This document shows positions 50,827-64,000 of a stretch of DNA of 64,000 nt, piece after piece. Where the stretch lies: NCBI RefSeq assembly GCF_003254395.2, contig NC_037642.1, forward strand, positions 7,701,736 through 7,765,735, in the 5' to 3' direction. Position numbers and translations under genes: made by a program. Below the pieces are notes generated by a model. The model saw only the letters and a program-made list of their open reading frames with translations. It made no database searches and had not been told where the DNA came from. Every line of letters starts with the position of its first letter. Positions within the stretch are counted from its first letter, which is position 1. This stretch comes from Apis mellifera (lineage: Eukaryota; Arthropoda; Insecta; Hymenoptera; Apidae).

Positions 50827-53502
50827 GCGGCCACGCCTAACCTACCTTTCGCCCGAGAGCTTACCGAGATCACTATTAACCGGGGCGGGGATAAAGCGGA
50901 GGGCCGCGGCCGGTTCGTTCTTATCTGTCCTCGCCGCCAGATAAATTTCGCAGGGGCACCGCGGATTAGGTTCGTGCGGATAGTGCATTCCGTTATCGGC
51001 GCCGTTGCAGCGCCCTGCCACGCGCGTCTCGTTTCCGCGTTGCCTGCCCGCCGGACACACGCGATTAGGACGCCACTTTGTGTGGGTGCTGCGTGACCAC
51101 CCTTCGCGTCTCCACCGAGCTACTAGTCGGTCGTGCGGCTCGTCCAATCCACAAATTCTAGTAATTTGAATCGGAAGAAGAAAGGAAAATTTCCTCGGGC
51201 GATGAAGCGATTGATTGGAGGAGCGTGAAAGTTAAATATTGGCAAGCAAGGTATATGATAATTAATATTCGATGAACCATAATTTTTGTATACCTGTGTG
51301 TAATTCCGAGGTTAAAATTTCATAACGAATCTTATCGTGCAAAGGAGGGGGAAGGTCTATACTACTCTGCTCGCGCGGTTTCTCCCTTCATTGAAATCGT
51401 AACCACACACTGCGAGATTGGCATAAGGCAACTTGCCCGAGCTCTCTCATTGTCCCGCTCTCATTATAATACGATTTTCAGCCCGTTTGAAGCGGGAGGT
51501 TGCCTGAGTGAGGAGAGAGAATAATAATAAAAGAAAGGGAAAAAAAGGAAGGAAGGAAGGAGGAAAGAAAGAAAGAAAAGCGTAGAAGAAAAGTAGAGAG
51601 AGATGGAAGAGACCACGTTGTTGCACGCACACGCAGAGAGATATAGTGTACGCACGCCGACCACGCGCTTATATACCTGTGTGCTTGCAAAGGTGGAGGA
51701 GGGAGGGGAGGAGGGGTATAAAGTGAACCGGTGGCAGCGAGCACAATGCGCCGTATCAAACAAAGCTGCTGCGCGCACGGGACTTCCATGCAAGTGTGGG
51801 TGGGTGCGCGAGGTGTAGTATTTCTCATTCAAATGATCCTCTCCAGAACTAGCTCTCCCCCTCCCTTCCTTTTCGTATTCCTCCTCAACCCTCTCCTTTC
51901 CACTCCTCCGCTCCGCTCCACCCTCCTCTCCTCTCTAATTCCGGATCGAGCATCTCGCTCCGGCAAACGGAGCTGCTGCTTTTAATCCACATCCCAAGCA
52001 TTCACATCTTTCTGTGTGCTCCAGTTAAATAAAGAGTGGTGCGCTCTGGGCCTGTTGCATGCGCAAACCCATCACACAGAAGAAGAAGGGAGGGAGGGAG
52101 AGAGAGAGCGTATGCACGCTCGCGTGTAAGAGACACAGAAAGAGAGAGAGAGAGAGAGAGAGTAGTCTGGCTAACAACCCCTTTTTGCTTAGATCCCGTT
52201 TCGGTGCTCGAGAGCTTCCTCCCGCGACCATTGTACCGACAACTTTTACTCTCCCTCTTCCCACCTGGTAGGTGGCCATTATTCGAGTCACATATCGGGA
52301 ACGCCGCGGTACGTTGATTTTCGAGGCTGCCATTTTGTTCCCCGTCGGACACGATGGGGATGACGGGTATTCATCGCGGAATCGAATCGAGTCGAATCGA
52401 GTCGAGGATGATTTTGTCTGATACATGTATATTCGATCATTCGATTAATTCTTCGTTTCCTTTTCTCGTCCTTCTGATATTTTCTCGCGAAATATTTTCA
52501 TCTAGGCCACCATCTTAATCTTAATTCTAGACGAAGCGATATTCGTTTAACTGATTTACTCTAATTATAATAAAATATTATTACGCGATTGCAAATACAG
52601 TTGCAAAGAGATTGGTATTTCTCTGGTTATTTTACCCCTTTGTCCTCTTCCACCCCCGATCCATTCCTCGTGGAAGACTTCCGTCACCCAACCGGCAGGG
52701 TACCATTGACGTGCTTGCATCGAGCGGACACTGACTCCCTTCGCCGACGTCGGTCGCAACACCTCGGCCAATCTCGACCCCGTCTCTTCCCTCCCCCCCT
52801 CCCCCTTCCGTCCGTGGAATCCACACGCTTTCCGCCGTGTCTCCGACGTGGCATTCAACCGCAAGAAGCGACTCTAAACGGATTTCCAGACGGCACCGTT
52901 CACTAATGCCATTGTGCGAAATCGTTGCCAGGCTTGCCTGCAGTAAAGTGTTTCCCTCCCTTCCCCCGCCCCTGATTCCTCGCCCCTCGGCGTCGGGATT
53001 GTCAACAGTTTCCCTGAGGAGGAATCGGGGGGGAAGGAAGGGCCCAGGTTTCGGCCGTGGATCGAAACCCGGCTCCTCTCACTCTCTGCCTTTGTCGAGC
53101 GGAAAATTCTCGGAAGGATTCGAAAGGAAAATAGATGGACGGTGGACGGGGCCTGCAACACCCCCGCTGCGCGTCCCATTGTTCGAATTCAGGCCCCTCT
53201 GACCTGTTTTCTACGAGCCGGCTAAGCCGCCCCCCTCTCCGCCCCGCTCTCCGCCTCGCCTCGTCTCTGCATTTCAAATTCTTTCGAAAGGATTTTCCCG
53301 GGGAGGAAGGAAATTTTTTCAATCCAGGCATCGAAGAGATGGGCCGCCTAGCCAACCAGTTCCTTGTCTTTCCAGCTTCTTCTTGACTTCGAGTGGAAAT
53401 TTCTTCTCCTCTTTCTTCCAAAATCCAAACTAAAAGTTTCCAAACAGAAGAATTTTACTTCACTAATCGTGTATAAAGAATCATCTGATCCTCATCCAGA
53501 AT

Positions 53503-53607
53503 TTCGAATTTTCAACCGTAATCGTTTTCAAAAGAATCTGAAAAAAAAAATATATCCTTTTCGATAAACAATAAATTTCAAATACCTTCGAATTTTCAAC
53601 CGCAATC
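53503..53607 (+). repeat. Short direct repeats 84 bp apart
   Basis: TTCGAATTTTCAACCG is followed by TAATC at 53503-53523 and by CAATC at 53587-53607, a 20-of-21 match. Confidence 0.75.
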
Positions 53608-54313
53608 ATCTTCGATCGACCGCTTGGAATCACCGTGCGAAAAACGAAGGTTGAAACTCGAAGGTTTGGATCGATGCGAGCTCGAATACGCGTGCACAGG
53701 ATGCTCGGTACCCCGATTTCATAGCACGCCGGATTATCCATAGGCCGCGATTATATACAGGGTGGTCCATTGTCGGGCGGAAATTACGGAAACGCAAATT
53801 GGCCGGTGTGACTGTGACGGGCGCAGACGTGGGCCACGTGCTGCCACGCCGCCGCCGTTGCGGTTCTGTAATCAGTAATGCCGAACGGGGTTGGAGAAAG
53901 GGGGATGGCGAGATTCGGGGCGGATTTCTAAGCCGTAAGCCCCGCTATTGAAACGATCAACCCCCGAAGGCTGTGCCACGACCATTGCATTTCGCCAATT
54001 ACGCGTTAACGATGCGCGCCCCCGATACGCCGCAAATTCCCTTTCTCTCTCGGATTCTTGCCTCTCGGATAACTTGCTCTCTTCGAGGAGTAATCGACGT
54101 GCGCGTTGACTCCGATAAACTGTGTCGTTCTTCGTCCCCTTTCGATCTCCGGTTATCGCGTTTGTTAATCTTTTTTTTTTCCTTTTTCTTCGATGTCGAC
54201 TTTGGATTATCAAATTAGAACAATGTTTCGATATTTAAATAAATTTTACGAAATTTGAAATTTTCTATTTATTCGAATTCGCTTTGTTACGGATGAACTA
54301 ACGTATCTGGATG

Positions 54314-54344
<31 letters not shown>

Positions 54345-57300
54345 AGTGTTGAAGATTAGAATTGACTTTGTTGACAGGAAAATTATCGAGTGTTTTATAC
54401 AATATTCAGTCACGTCATCTCTTGATCGATCGATGAAGGATGAATATTTAATCGAGAATTAATTTCCAAGTGTTAATTATTCCCTAGGATAGTTCCTTCT
54501 CTGAAAAGACATCGATTATTTTTCCTTTCGTACAAAGGATTAAGCAAATAATTTCCGCAAATTGGATATCATATATTCTATCTCCATCTTGGATATATAT
54601 ATATCGTTGCATTCTTAAATCGAGAAACGATAAACCTCGATGTTTTTATCACCCGACAATCCTATCACGTTTGCGTCTTTAATTTTCTCCATCTGGCATC
54701 TCGATCTAATTATCTAATCATCGTACAATATTATTAAGTCAATTCATACTTTTATTAATAAATCGTTATTATCGAATAATCGAAGAAGAAGAAATTTGTA
54801 ATGAAAATCGTACAGGATATTAATGTACTCCTCCTTAATTCCAATCAAACTTTATCAAATTTCTTTTTCTTCCTTGCCATTTCTCAAAAATACTTGACAA
54901 ACTTTTATATATAAAAGAATATCAAAAGAATATATATAAATAATATATAAAATTCATTCGTTCACTTTATATATCTCGACAATAATATCGATGAAACGTA
55001 ACGCGCTATTCCCATTTGGAAAACACTGTTTGCAAAAGTCAGCGGCAGCCGTGCAGCGGAACATCGGCAAGCGTTTTCTTCTCCCAAACGGGGAGGGCGC
55101 TCCATTGTCGTCGCCCTCCGGTTTTTTCGCAGTTTTTTCAATGGTGTCGAGGTAGCCCCCTCCTCGCTCGAGGTTTATCCCCGAGGCCAACCCCTCGTTG
55201 TGTTTGCGGATCCACCCGTAAACGCGTATCGCCCGATCGCATTACCCGACGAGGCTATGAATTTCAGAATGGCTGGTAATTGTTATTGCGCCGTTGCGGC
55301 GACCTTGAAACCCGCTTCCAAGAATCGACAATGTATGCAAAGTACGTATATATTGCACCATATAATGTATATTTTACACGTTGACAAGCTCTTTCCCTTC
55401 TGAAATCTGGAATATGATATTATTCTAGAATATCGACGATCATGAATTGCGTAATTGGTCAAATCGTTTAATATTATGAAAAGTATTCTTAAAAATATTT
55501 TTAACTTGCATCGAGGCGGTTAAGAAATTTCTAGTTTAATCTCACGCTGATTGATCCATTGATTCGTTCGAAACCTCGTTCGAATGATCCCGAATGATTC
55601 GTCCAAATATCAACAACTTGATCTATCAACTTGATCTATAAATAAATGAATCGTCATCGCGTATTTCATCATTCCTGAAATTCTTAGCAAAGTTCATCGA
55701 TCACGCGACATCGATCGAGGATCGTCTTTATCGGGCAATCTACAGACAAGTGCATCGTGATTTTCGGCGAAATTTTCGCAAACTTAGCCGTGACCGATAA
55801 CCGTGGAAAGTCAGAGATATCGGAAGCGAGGCCTGTATCGTTATCGTTTCGGTTATCTAATCGGCATTCGATGATCCACATTGCGACGAATAATCCTATA
55901 AGAAACGATCAACAAGGTCGTCGAATCAAGATGAAAATTTAACAAGCGAAGGGGATAAAATAACTCGAATGATTAAAAGAAAAAAGAAAATCGAATAATT
56001 CGTTCGATAAGCAATAAATTTCAATTGAAAATTTCGTAATACATTTCACGAAAGAATTCTAAGGAGAGATAAACGTTGAAGAATGAAATTGTATAAAAAT
56101 AATTGTGAACGCGATATCCGATCTGTTCGTTCAAGATTACATTACGTCCAATTGATAATTCGAAGTTGACAATTCGAATCAAGGTCGCGCATCAAGATGG
56201 AAAAATTAAAAAAAACAGAGGAATAAAAGTAATTGGAACGAGAGAGGTGGGTCCAAGGGTACGTTTCCCGTAGATACGATCGACGTTCGATCGATGACTC
56301 GACTGTCGACAAACGTTCGGGCATCGAGTGGCTATCACGGCCGACTGATTAATTCCGCAGATAATCGATCGAAATAGACGCACGGATTCGAATCGAATAC
56401 CGCCGATCCGTGGCCGATTGTTTTCACGCTCACGCGTACCTCGCACACCCTGTTATCTTTGAAACTCTTCCTGATTCGATTGCGACAGATACGCAACTCG
56501 AGTATCGAACGAAATTTTTCTAGATTCGTATCGTTTTATATATATATTTTTGTTTTTTTTTTTACCTTGGAAGCTTGACGGTTGGATTTGTTTTCGATGG
56601 ATTCATCTTCTGTTTTTCGATACAAAATTGTTTGCGTCGTATTTTATATCCTCTCCAAAATATCGAAGGTTGAACGGTAATCTAAATATCGATTAAACAT
56701 TATTAAGCAATCTAAATATTTACTAAAAGTTCCCTTTTTCTTTGATCGATTCATGCTGGATATCAATTTGATATTGAAAATAAAAACTGTAAATATTTAG
56801 AAACAGACGATATATTAAATTAGAATATAAAATCTAGGTTTGGCCAGGAAAGATAAAATTTTTAATTGAAATGAAATAAGAAGTAATTAAATAGTAATTT
56901 TGTACATTTTATAGTATATTAGAAGAATTGAGATTTTCAGATATTACATTCTTGGTTCGGGAAAAAATAATTATAGGTCAACGAGGGACGAATTAGCGAA
57001 TTGTAACTGTATCAAGTTGGCCGTGACGCGGTCGTGCATAAATCACATTGTGCGGTCTAAGAAGCGTCGCCGACAGGACGCATTCTCATGCATGTTAAGA
57101 AATGTAATGGTACGATTCGTGTTACAAACACGTGTTCATATCAATCTTCCATCTCCAAAGATTGAGAGATGTGGACAAAATTTCGAAATAGAAGTGTTAG
57201 CGCTTTATTTAAAATTTTTAGAGAAAATTTTCGATAAAAAGAAATACGAAATACGAATAATTAACGTAAGAAAAATTGCGTAAAGTTTGATGCGACAGGA

Positions 57301-59667
57301 AATAAAATAGAATAAAATAAAACTATCATACATATCATTTTCTCTTTCCCATAATTTCCTTCCTTTCGGACAAACTGCACGCGATCATCTATTTCTCACA
57401 CCTTAATTTCAAACTCTCTCTTATCTTCGCTTTCCTATATTGGAAACTTATTTACAATATCTTTTTCCACAACGTTTGTACTCAATCCTTTTGCAACTTA
57501 GCAAAATAAAAATTTTAAACGCCATATCATAAAAAGTTTGTAATTACAAAATACCATCTTAAACTCTCTTTATTCCTCCCTGTGCATCGCTTCAACGACT
57601 CGAAAGAGCCTTAAAATTGCTCGAAAATATTCTTCCACTCACGCGAACAAAATTCACGATCGATCGCGTACGTTCCGAATTGAAAAATGAAAAATTTCAA
57701 CGAAGGAAAATTTGAGAAAAGCGCGCCACCTTTCTTTCGCGATTCACGGAAAATTTGAAGGGTGAATTTACGAGCGCGTGGACATGATGTCGGGACGAGG
57801 AAGGGGTTGGCTGGGCTGCGAATCCGTGATGCGGAGGAGGAGAGGAGGGAGAGGCGAGTAGAAGCTGATTCAATCATGATAATTCCTCGAATGAAATTTA
57901 CCGCCGACCATCACGCACGTAGCCGGTAACGTAGAGGGTGCTTGGTAATCGGGGGATGCTCGCCACCCCCTCCGATCCACCAATCTAATAATACCAATTG
58001 ACTCGAGCGGCCGGCGAATGCTCGATTTGCGGTCGGTCCCTCGTCTTCTTCGCGGTCTACGCTCTTATCCTGTTAGCCGATGCCGGTGGATCGAAAGGGG
58101 GGAAGGGGGGCTTTCTGCCTCTGCCTACTTTCCGCGAGTCGAGTGCCACTTCCGGCTAAAAAGGGTTTCACTCGATTTGAATCCGCTCCTCCGGGAAAAT
58201 TCGATTTTAACGCCGCGTGAATCCGGGGGATCCGGGGCGAAGAAGATTATTTTCTAAAATTAGAGATTGTTTGTTAGAGATGGATTCTCTCTTATATACA
58301 ATTTTTTGTCTTTCCAAAGGAAAGCAAATTTGATATCGCAAATTAATTTTCTTTCTCTCGTTCAAGAAACAAATATATACATTAATCCAGGGATTGAAAC
58401 ATCGTCGGATACGAATAATGGAATTGTGTGAAGCAATTATTGGATGGACGGTTTTAAGAAGGTTTTAAATTTCATCGAGAGATTCTAATTTTCGATTCGA
58501 TCTGCTCCCGTTTCTCTCCCTACCCTACCCTCGTCGTTTATGCACCCTCGGTACGTTGCCGACATGTTGCGCGCATTGTCGATAGTCAAATGCATAACAG
58601 GGTACGGTGTAAAGGCGGCACGCATGGATGGTCCAGGTCCCAGCCAATGCCAGATGGGTGACTGATGCGACCAGTAACCCCGCGTCAACGTGAAACGACG
58701 AGTCGAGTGACAGGGCAGGCCGGCCGGGACCGAGTCGAGGGTCAAGTCGACACGATATTACATTTCCTCCCGATTTATTCGAGACTAACGAAGTGCAACC
58801 CCCTGGCAAAGGAGCGACAAAAGCCTTGGCCTGCTTCGTTGCTTCGCCTCCGTCGGATAATAAATAATCCTAAGCGCCAAGATTTTTCCACGAAAATAAT
58901 CGAATCTTGAACTCGAGCGTTTGGAAAAAATCGCCTCCCTCGAAAAATATCCTTTCTCTCTTTGTATAATAATTAAAATTGGAGGAGATCGATCTTCGAG
59001 ATAATGTGGAAAAAGGAAAGAGTTGGGATGAAGAGCAACATCGGTTGCATCTCGACGACAATGCGAGGGCCTCGAAGGCGGCGCGTCACACACGCTCGCT
59101 TCCGCGCCTCGTTCCACGGCCCCTTCGAGTGTCCGCAGCTGTCACGGAAAAGTCGGTTGCGCCTGCAAACATTCCTTTTTTTTCCTTCCTTTTTTTTTTT
59201 TTCCAAGGGGGCCTTTCCTTTCCTCTCCTATTGTTACGTGACGGTGGATCGCGAGCCGCCACAAGAAACGATCCCATTCTCGTCCACGAGAATGCGATCA
59301 TCCCCGTCAACCGACTATCTAAACGGACAGAGAAAGGCGACGGAGAGAAAAGAGAGAGAAAAAAAAATAAAAACCAGTCCTCCCCTTCGACGGGGTCTAC
59401 GACGTTACCATTCGACGAGGTACGAGGTAACACCTTCGAGTGTACACACGCGTGCATACACGTACACGCATATGTACACGAAACAGGGGAGAGAGGGGGG
59501 GTTTGGAGAAAGGGAAACAGAAGAGGAGAGAGAGAGAGAGAGTCTCTACCCTCCTCGGTTCGAAACCTCGCTCAGGGCAGGTCTGCTCGATTCAACCGAG
59601 GATTCCCGCTATAGTTACCCGCCGTTTTCTGCGGTGCCCCCTAGCCCAGGACGCGAATAATGACGTA

Positions 59668-59710
59668 ACAATGGCCGCCGTGAGCGCACTACAAAAACAG
59701 CGGCCATTGT
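59668..59710. promoter_or_regulatory. Inverted repeat with Sox- and YY1/Pho-like motifs
   Basis: ACAATGGCCGC (59668-59678) and GCGGCCATTGT (59700-59710) form a perfect 11-bp inverted repeat around 21 bases. Each arm holds a Sox-type ACAATGG and a GCCAT core as in YY1/Pleiohomeotic sites. TGACGTAA (CRE-like) overlaps the left edge. Confidence 0.45.
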
Positions 59711-62494
59711 GTGCGAGCGCGGATCGGGTTCTCTCTCTCTCTTCGCCCGGGTAATGTGATTACACGAGCGTGCACGGCCGCAGCGCTTTGCCGCCCGGTG
59801 CTTCAGGCGATTGACAGTCATCCTCGTTAATGGTGTTTTTAAAAACAATATCCACGTGCCGCGGCGACCGACACAACACCCGACGGGACGAGAGTCAAGG
59901 GGCTTGCTCGCTCGTGGATAACTTATTCGCGCCACCCTTGGTGAAATGATTTCTCCTTCGTAAGGGGATTATGGTTTTTTTTTCCTCTCTTTCTTTTTTT
60001 TTTTTAGATGCGTTTGATCTATGGAATATTTGGAATATCTCGGGGATAGAGAATCTTTACTCGATACAGAGAACAGGTTTCGAAATTAAGATGAGACGAG
60101 AACGAGAATGATAGGATGAAATTCCATTTTATCCAGTTTTTCAAAAGGAAGGGAAAGGAAAGTCTCGTCTCGAGGTGAGCGAGCAGCGCATCTCGATTAA
60201 TTATCTAACCAAAGCGGCGCGCTCGGCTTACGTCTTCATTATGTAGGGCAGGCGCTCGTTTCAGGCGCCTTTCGAGGCGTTCGCTATCTTTCCGCGAATG
60301 GAGATCGGCCGTGTCGCGGCCAATTTCACCATATTCCGATCACGCGGCGAGCGTAGGCTTGGAAAATCGCCGGCGTGTCGATAAGCTCCAGAAGATCCAT
60401 CTCTCTCTCTTGGCCGGGCACGTGTTTTAATTACCCGCCGGGCTGCTGGTTTAATTAACGCCTCTTCGCTTTCTTTTTCTTTCTTTCTTTCTTTTTTTTT
60501 TTTTTTCCTCTCTCCTGCTCTTTCTCTTTTGTCTCCTCTCGGTGAAATCGACGCGACTCGATGAGAATACCGCACACGGTTTTCTTTTTTTTTTTTTTTA
60601 ATCCATTCGGTGGTTTTGTCCTTGGGAAGTAATTCCGTATTCCTCGGGGGTATTCTTCGTTCTTTGAATGTCTCTCGTTACATTCGTGGAGCGTCAATTT
60701 CCCTACACGTTAATCCAAGTATACGAAATGTACCGTGCCCTCGTTGCGATCGCTTCTCCTTTCCAATTTTATTTCCAATCCGTCCGTCGTTCTCTCGCCT
60801 CGCAATTTCGATTTCGATCCCGATTTCGATTTCGCCAAGCCTCTCGAAGGTCACGTTTTAGAATTCATCGGCTATCCTAAAAATATCTTAAAACAGCGTG
60901 CGTAACGCACGATCTTGCAAGTCTCGGTGGCTATCAGAATTTTGTAACGAATGCCTCGTGTTCAATCTCGAGTCGATACAACAAATTTCCCTTTCCCTCC
61001 CAAAAGATAAATTCGAAATAAAAAAAAGGATCGTTCAAACCTCGTCCGAAGCTGAACGACCGATCGATATAATTCTCGCGATCTTTTTCGAATTCCACCG
61101 ATCCCGGAATCCGAAACCTGATTATCATCGTCTCCAATTAAAGCCAGCTCATCGGCATATATTAAATCCCTGTTGGAACGGAATCTGGCGTGACTCATCC
61201 GACGTCTCTTCCCAGAGATCCCCCAAGTCACAAGCGAAAAATTTAATCGAAATTCCGTAAAAATTCATCTATTGCTGTTTCTCGTCGAGCCAATTTTACT
61301 CCCCGTTTTTCGAGAGCGTTTTTCCACCGATTTCCTCCCCCTCCTCGAGACTTTCACGCTCGAGGAATCACGGCTATTTTCCATGCGCGATAATAATCCT
61401 CGCTCGCCACTTCTTCCTTCCACCACGTTCGATCCGCGGCATTGGCTCGCTCGTACTCGCGCGTGTCACCGGCCTGGCTGCTGAACTCGGTGCCGGTGTC
61501 CCGCTTCCACGCCGCTTTCTGCCCGCCAGCCGACTATCTCGCGTCCGCTCCCGTGATCCCAGAACCTGGCAACGCGAGGTAATTTCGACCTCGATGTCGC
61601 GAGTTCCGCCTCGCGAGCCTCTTTCCGGCCAAGCACCGTGGAATGGTGCTTCTTGTCACACCGATTCGCCTCACCGGGTTAGTTCCTTGATGAGAAATTA
61701 TCGTGAGTTTCTTCTATGTAATCAGTCTTTTAATACGATGATTGGATATACTTGGATCCATTTTTTTTCTTCTTTTTCTCTCTCTCTCTCCTGTTTCCTA
61801 CGTTCTCGCGGAATTCTAATGAAATGAAATAATCCAGTTGTCCCGATAAAGGATTTTGCGATAGGACGAGTATCGATTCGAGATACTAGAAATGTACAGT
61901 TTTTTTTTTCTTTTAAATTTCAAGACTCGAGGATTCGAGGATTTAAGGGGGAGTAGAATTCGATTCGAAAGTATCCACGAGGCGCGAGTTCTGGATCCAA
62001 TGAAATCCGCGATGCACCGACGCATAGAAGAGACGTGTGACTAAATTCAGTCACGTATTTACACGGACTGTAAACTTGGGTGACGAACGGGGAAAGCTTT
62101 ATTAAGACGAGACTCCCCACTTCGTAGCGAAGTATAAATCTCTTGGTAACGTCGCGGCTTTCTGCCGCTTGATTTGTGGCCGTGGTTAAGCCATGATCGT
62201 CCCTGGTGGCTTTTTATCCGAGGCGTGGAATAGCATGGAATAGATTGCTAATTTTTATATAATTAAAACGTATTGTTCGAACGTTCATACATATGAAACG
62301 TATGTTGATTCATTATACGCTTTATATATATATCGTAAATCATTGCATTCGCGTAAAATCACGAACGAGTCTTTTTTTTTTCTTCTTCTTTCACGAAAGA
62401 AAGAATTTTACCATGAAAACTCAGAGTTCAGAACGTGGAGAGCGAATCGTGCTCGTTCAATTTCCATTTTGTTTCATCCCGATATCTCGATCGG

Positions 62495-63100
62495 TTGCCG
62501 AGATACAAGGATTCAAAGTTTCCGCGATATTTAAAGATTATGAATGGACTCGGTGACCTGTTATATTTTCTTTTCCTAGAAACGCGTATTACGCTCTTCC
62601 GCGAATCGATTGTCACTTGTCTGCAGTTTGGGATAGGTCAATGAGGCGAGGTGCGAGCGAGAGATCCGAGTAAGCGAAGAGGAAGGAGATGGTAAACGAT
62701 CAAAAATTACCCTTCTCTTCACGCGACGATATCTCGGCAACCGAAAATGGTATCGAGATAAACGAGGAACCGTTTCAAAGGGGAAGAATCCGCGCTTCTA
62801 ACGATCTTTCATCCGTTGATCCAAAGTCGTTATTCTCGGAATTGTAACGGTTCAAAGTTTTCCCTAATTTTAATAAGTTTTAATCAGGTGTTGTAAGGCG
62901 AACGATTGAATATTTATCCACTGTTTTACACGACGATATTTTGGAAACCGGACGTCGTATTGAGATAAATCAAAAAGCGTTTTAAAGGGCAAGATTTTTC
63001 GCTTCTAACGATCGTTCACTCGTTGATAGGATGTTACTATTTTCGGAGATACGGCGATTCGAAGTTTTCGTAAATTTTAGTGCGCTTTTAATCGAGATAT
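62495..63100 (+). repeat. Diverged tandem repeat, 207-bp period, plus partial third copy
   Basis: Copy B begins near 62724 (CGACGATATCTCGGCAACCG) and copy C near 62931. Matching landmarks lie exactly 207 bp apart: CGCTTCTAACGATC at 62793 and 63000, and TTC(A/G)AAGTTTTC at 62851 and 63058. A partial copy of the 3' end (GAGATAC then TTCAAAGTT) is at 62495-62539. The head (ATATCTCGG) and tail (CGGAGATA in copy C) are near inverted repeats. Confidence 0.7.
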
Positions 63101-64000
63101 ATTACGATATGATCGTAGGGATATTTTAATCGATTTTTAATCGTCGATAATATGAAAAGTAATATTAAAAATTTGAAAGATCCATCTCTTAAACAGTCAT
63201 GGACGAATATTCTTGAATTGTTTATGTAAAATAATATTCGCATAAAATTTGCAATCATTAAAAAAAAAAAAAGTCAATAAATATGTTATCAATTATTCAA
63301 TCCTTTTTTACGAACATCATTCTCCGTTTTTCTATTTTCATAAAGAGAATTTTAAATCGCCTCGGTTTTATTACATTTTTTACACCGTTGTAAAATGTCA
63401 ATTTATAAACCGGTGCCATTTATCACTGAAAACGAGTTATCTTCGATATTTCACGCTACCATTTAACTACCAAATTTCTTCTCTGCTACGTATTTACGTG
63501 TTTTTATCGGGAAATATTTGAATTTTATTTCCGCTACTTTATTTCCCAATATCGATTATTTTTAATTTCGTTACAAATTTTCGCGCTTCTATATCGGGGA
63601 CAATTTAATTTTCAACTTTCCCTTATCTTATTTTACGATCGAAATCGTCCCGAGATCAAATCCATCGCAAAATTCCCATCCGGAAGAATTGTTTGATGAC
63701 AAAATCGTCTCAGGGATAGAATACCTTCCGCCGTAACGAATGGCCGAAAATTGAATTTATCAATCTTTATATACACTACGAGTATCTGCCCGAAAATAAA
63801 ACTTCTTCTTTCTTCTCTTTCCAACCTTTATTTCAAAATCAAATTCGAAGATCCAAATATCAAAAAATTCAACTCGTAACTAACCAACTTTCCTGCTTCC
63901 CTTTCCCCTTTCCCCCTTTTTCCTTTCTTTTCTTTTTCGACTCTCAAACCCAACGATTTCTCAACGAGATCCACTTAAAAAAAAAACCTCCGAAACTTGT

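Larger units (their letters stand above)
50001..64000 (+). other. Long hth intron, segment 4: no gene seen
   Basis: A 26-bp direct repeat is at 50204 and 50801. A GC-rich block (52600-53330) is followed by AT-rich DNA (54200-54960, 55380-57560) with a TA microsatellite at about 54318-54344. The interval 58560-59940 is GC-richer and dense in motifs, including a Sox/YY1-like inverted repeat at 59668-59710 and TGACAG at 59812. Diverged repeats fill 62495-63100. Overlapping frames at 58979-59614 and 59004-59660 are Arg/Ser-rich shadows of each other with no domain and are not called. No homeodomain exon was found. Confidence 0.65.

Noticed and set aside
58979..59660. Two overlapping + strand frames of 211 and 218 codons
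   Set aside because: Mutually overlapping in different frames, compositionally biased, no conserved motif.
23564..64000. Search for the linker and homeodomain exons of hth
   Set aside because: I saw no sequence encoding the linker after STPDV or the TALE homeodomain; they are presumed downstream of the window.
1..64000. tRNA, rRNA and familiar microRNA genes
   Set aside because: No B-box of the GGTTCGANTCC type and no microRNA seed-and-arm sequence that I recognise was found by eye.

Overview
The window is eukaryotic, almost certainly from a hymenopteran insect and most likely a bee. The reasons are a CpG-rich but AT-leaning composition with sharp GC swings, abundant (GA)n, (GAA)n, (CTC)n and (CGT)n microsatellites, very few recognisable transposons, and one arthropod developmental gene with multi-kilobase introns. 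No bacterial operons, rRNA, tRNA, CRISPR or phage features were seen. Species cannot be fixed from the sequence alone.

The only gene I can support is homothorax (hth), the insect Meis/Prep-type TALE homeobox gene, on the + strand. Two internal coding exons are visible. A 51-bp exon (13966-14016) encodes MVQAIQVLRFHLLELEK. The next exon starts at 22952 and encodes [20 protein letters not shown] and onward. Both belong to the N-terminal HM (Meis/Hth) domain that binds Extradenticle. The upstream HM exons and all homeodomain exons are outside the window. The second exon has a strong donor at 23144 (GTC|GTGAGT), but the frame stays open through it for 139 more codons to a TAA at 23561-23563. That predicts a homeodomain-less Hth isoform with a His-, Asn-, Thr- and Ala-rich tail.

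Layout: 1-13965 is the 3' part of an upstream intron. 14017-22951 is an 8.9-kb intron holding a GATA triplet, paired Hox/Exd-type sites and a 20-bp palindrome just before the next exon. 23144-64000 is the start of an intron over 40 kb long, whose first part (about 23564-28090) could serve as the 3' UTR of the short isoform. The long intron carries two sequences shaped like recursive-splicing ratchet points (31585/31586 and, much better, 42256/42257), a 219-bp piggyBac-type MITE with TTAA duplications (26632-26850), several perfect hairpins, a diverged 207-bp-period repeat (62.5-63.1 kb) and a 26-bp direct repeat.

The main story is how one locus could make two proteins: a DNA-binding Hth from splicing at 23144 across a very long intron, possibly in steps, and an HM-only Hth from failing to use that donor. 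The many other open frames, up to 257 codons, are low-complexity or chance frames and are not called as genes.
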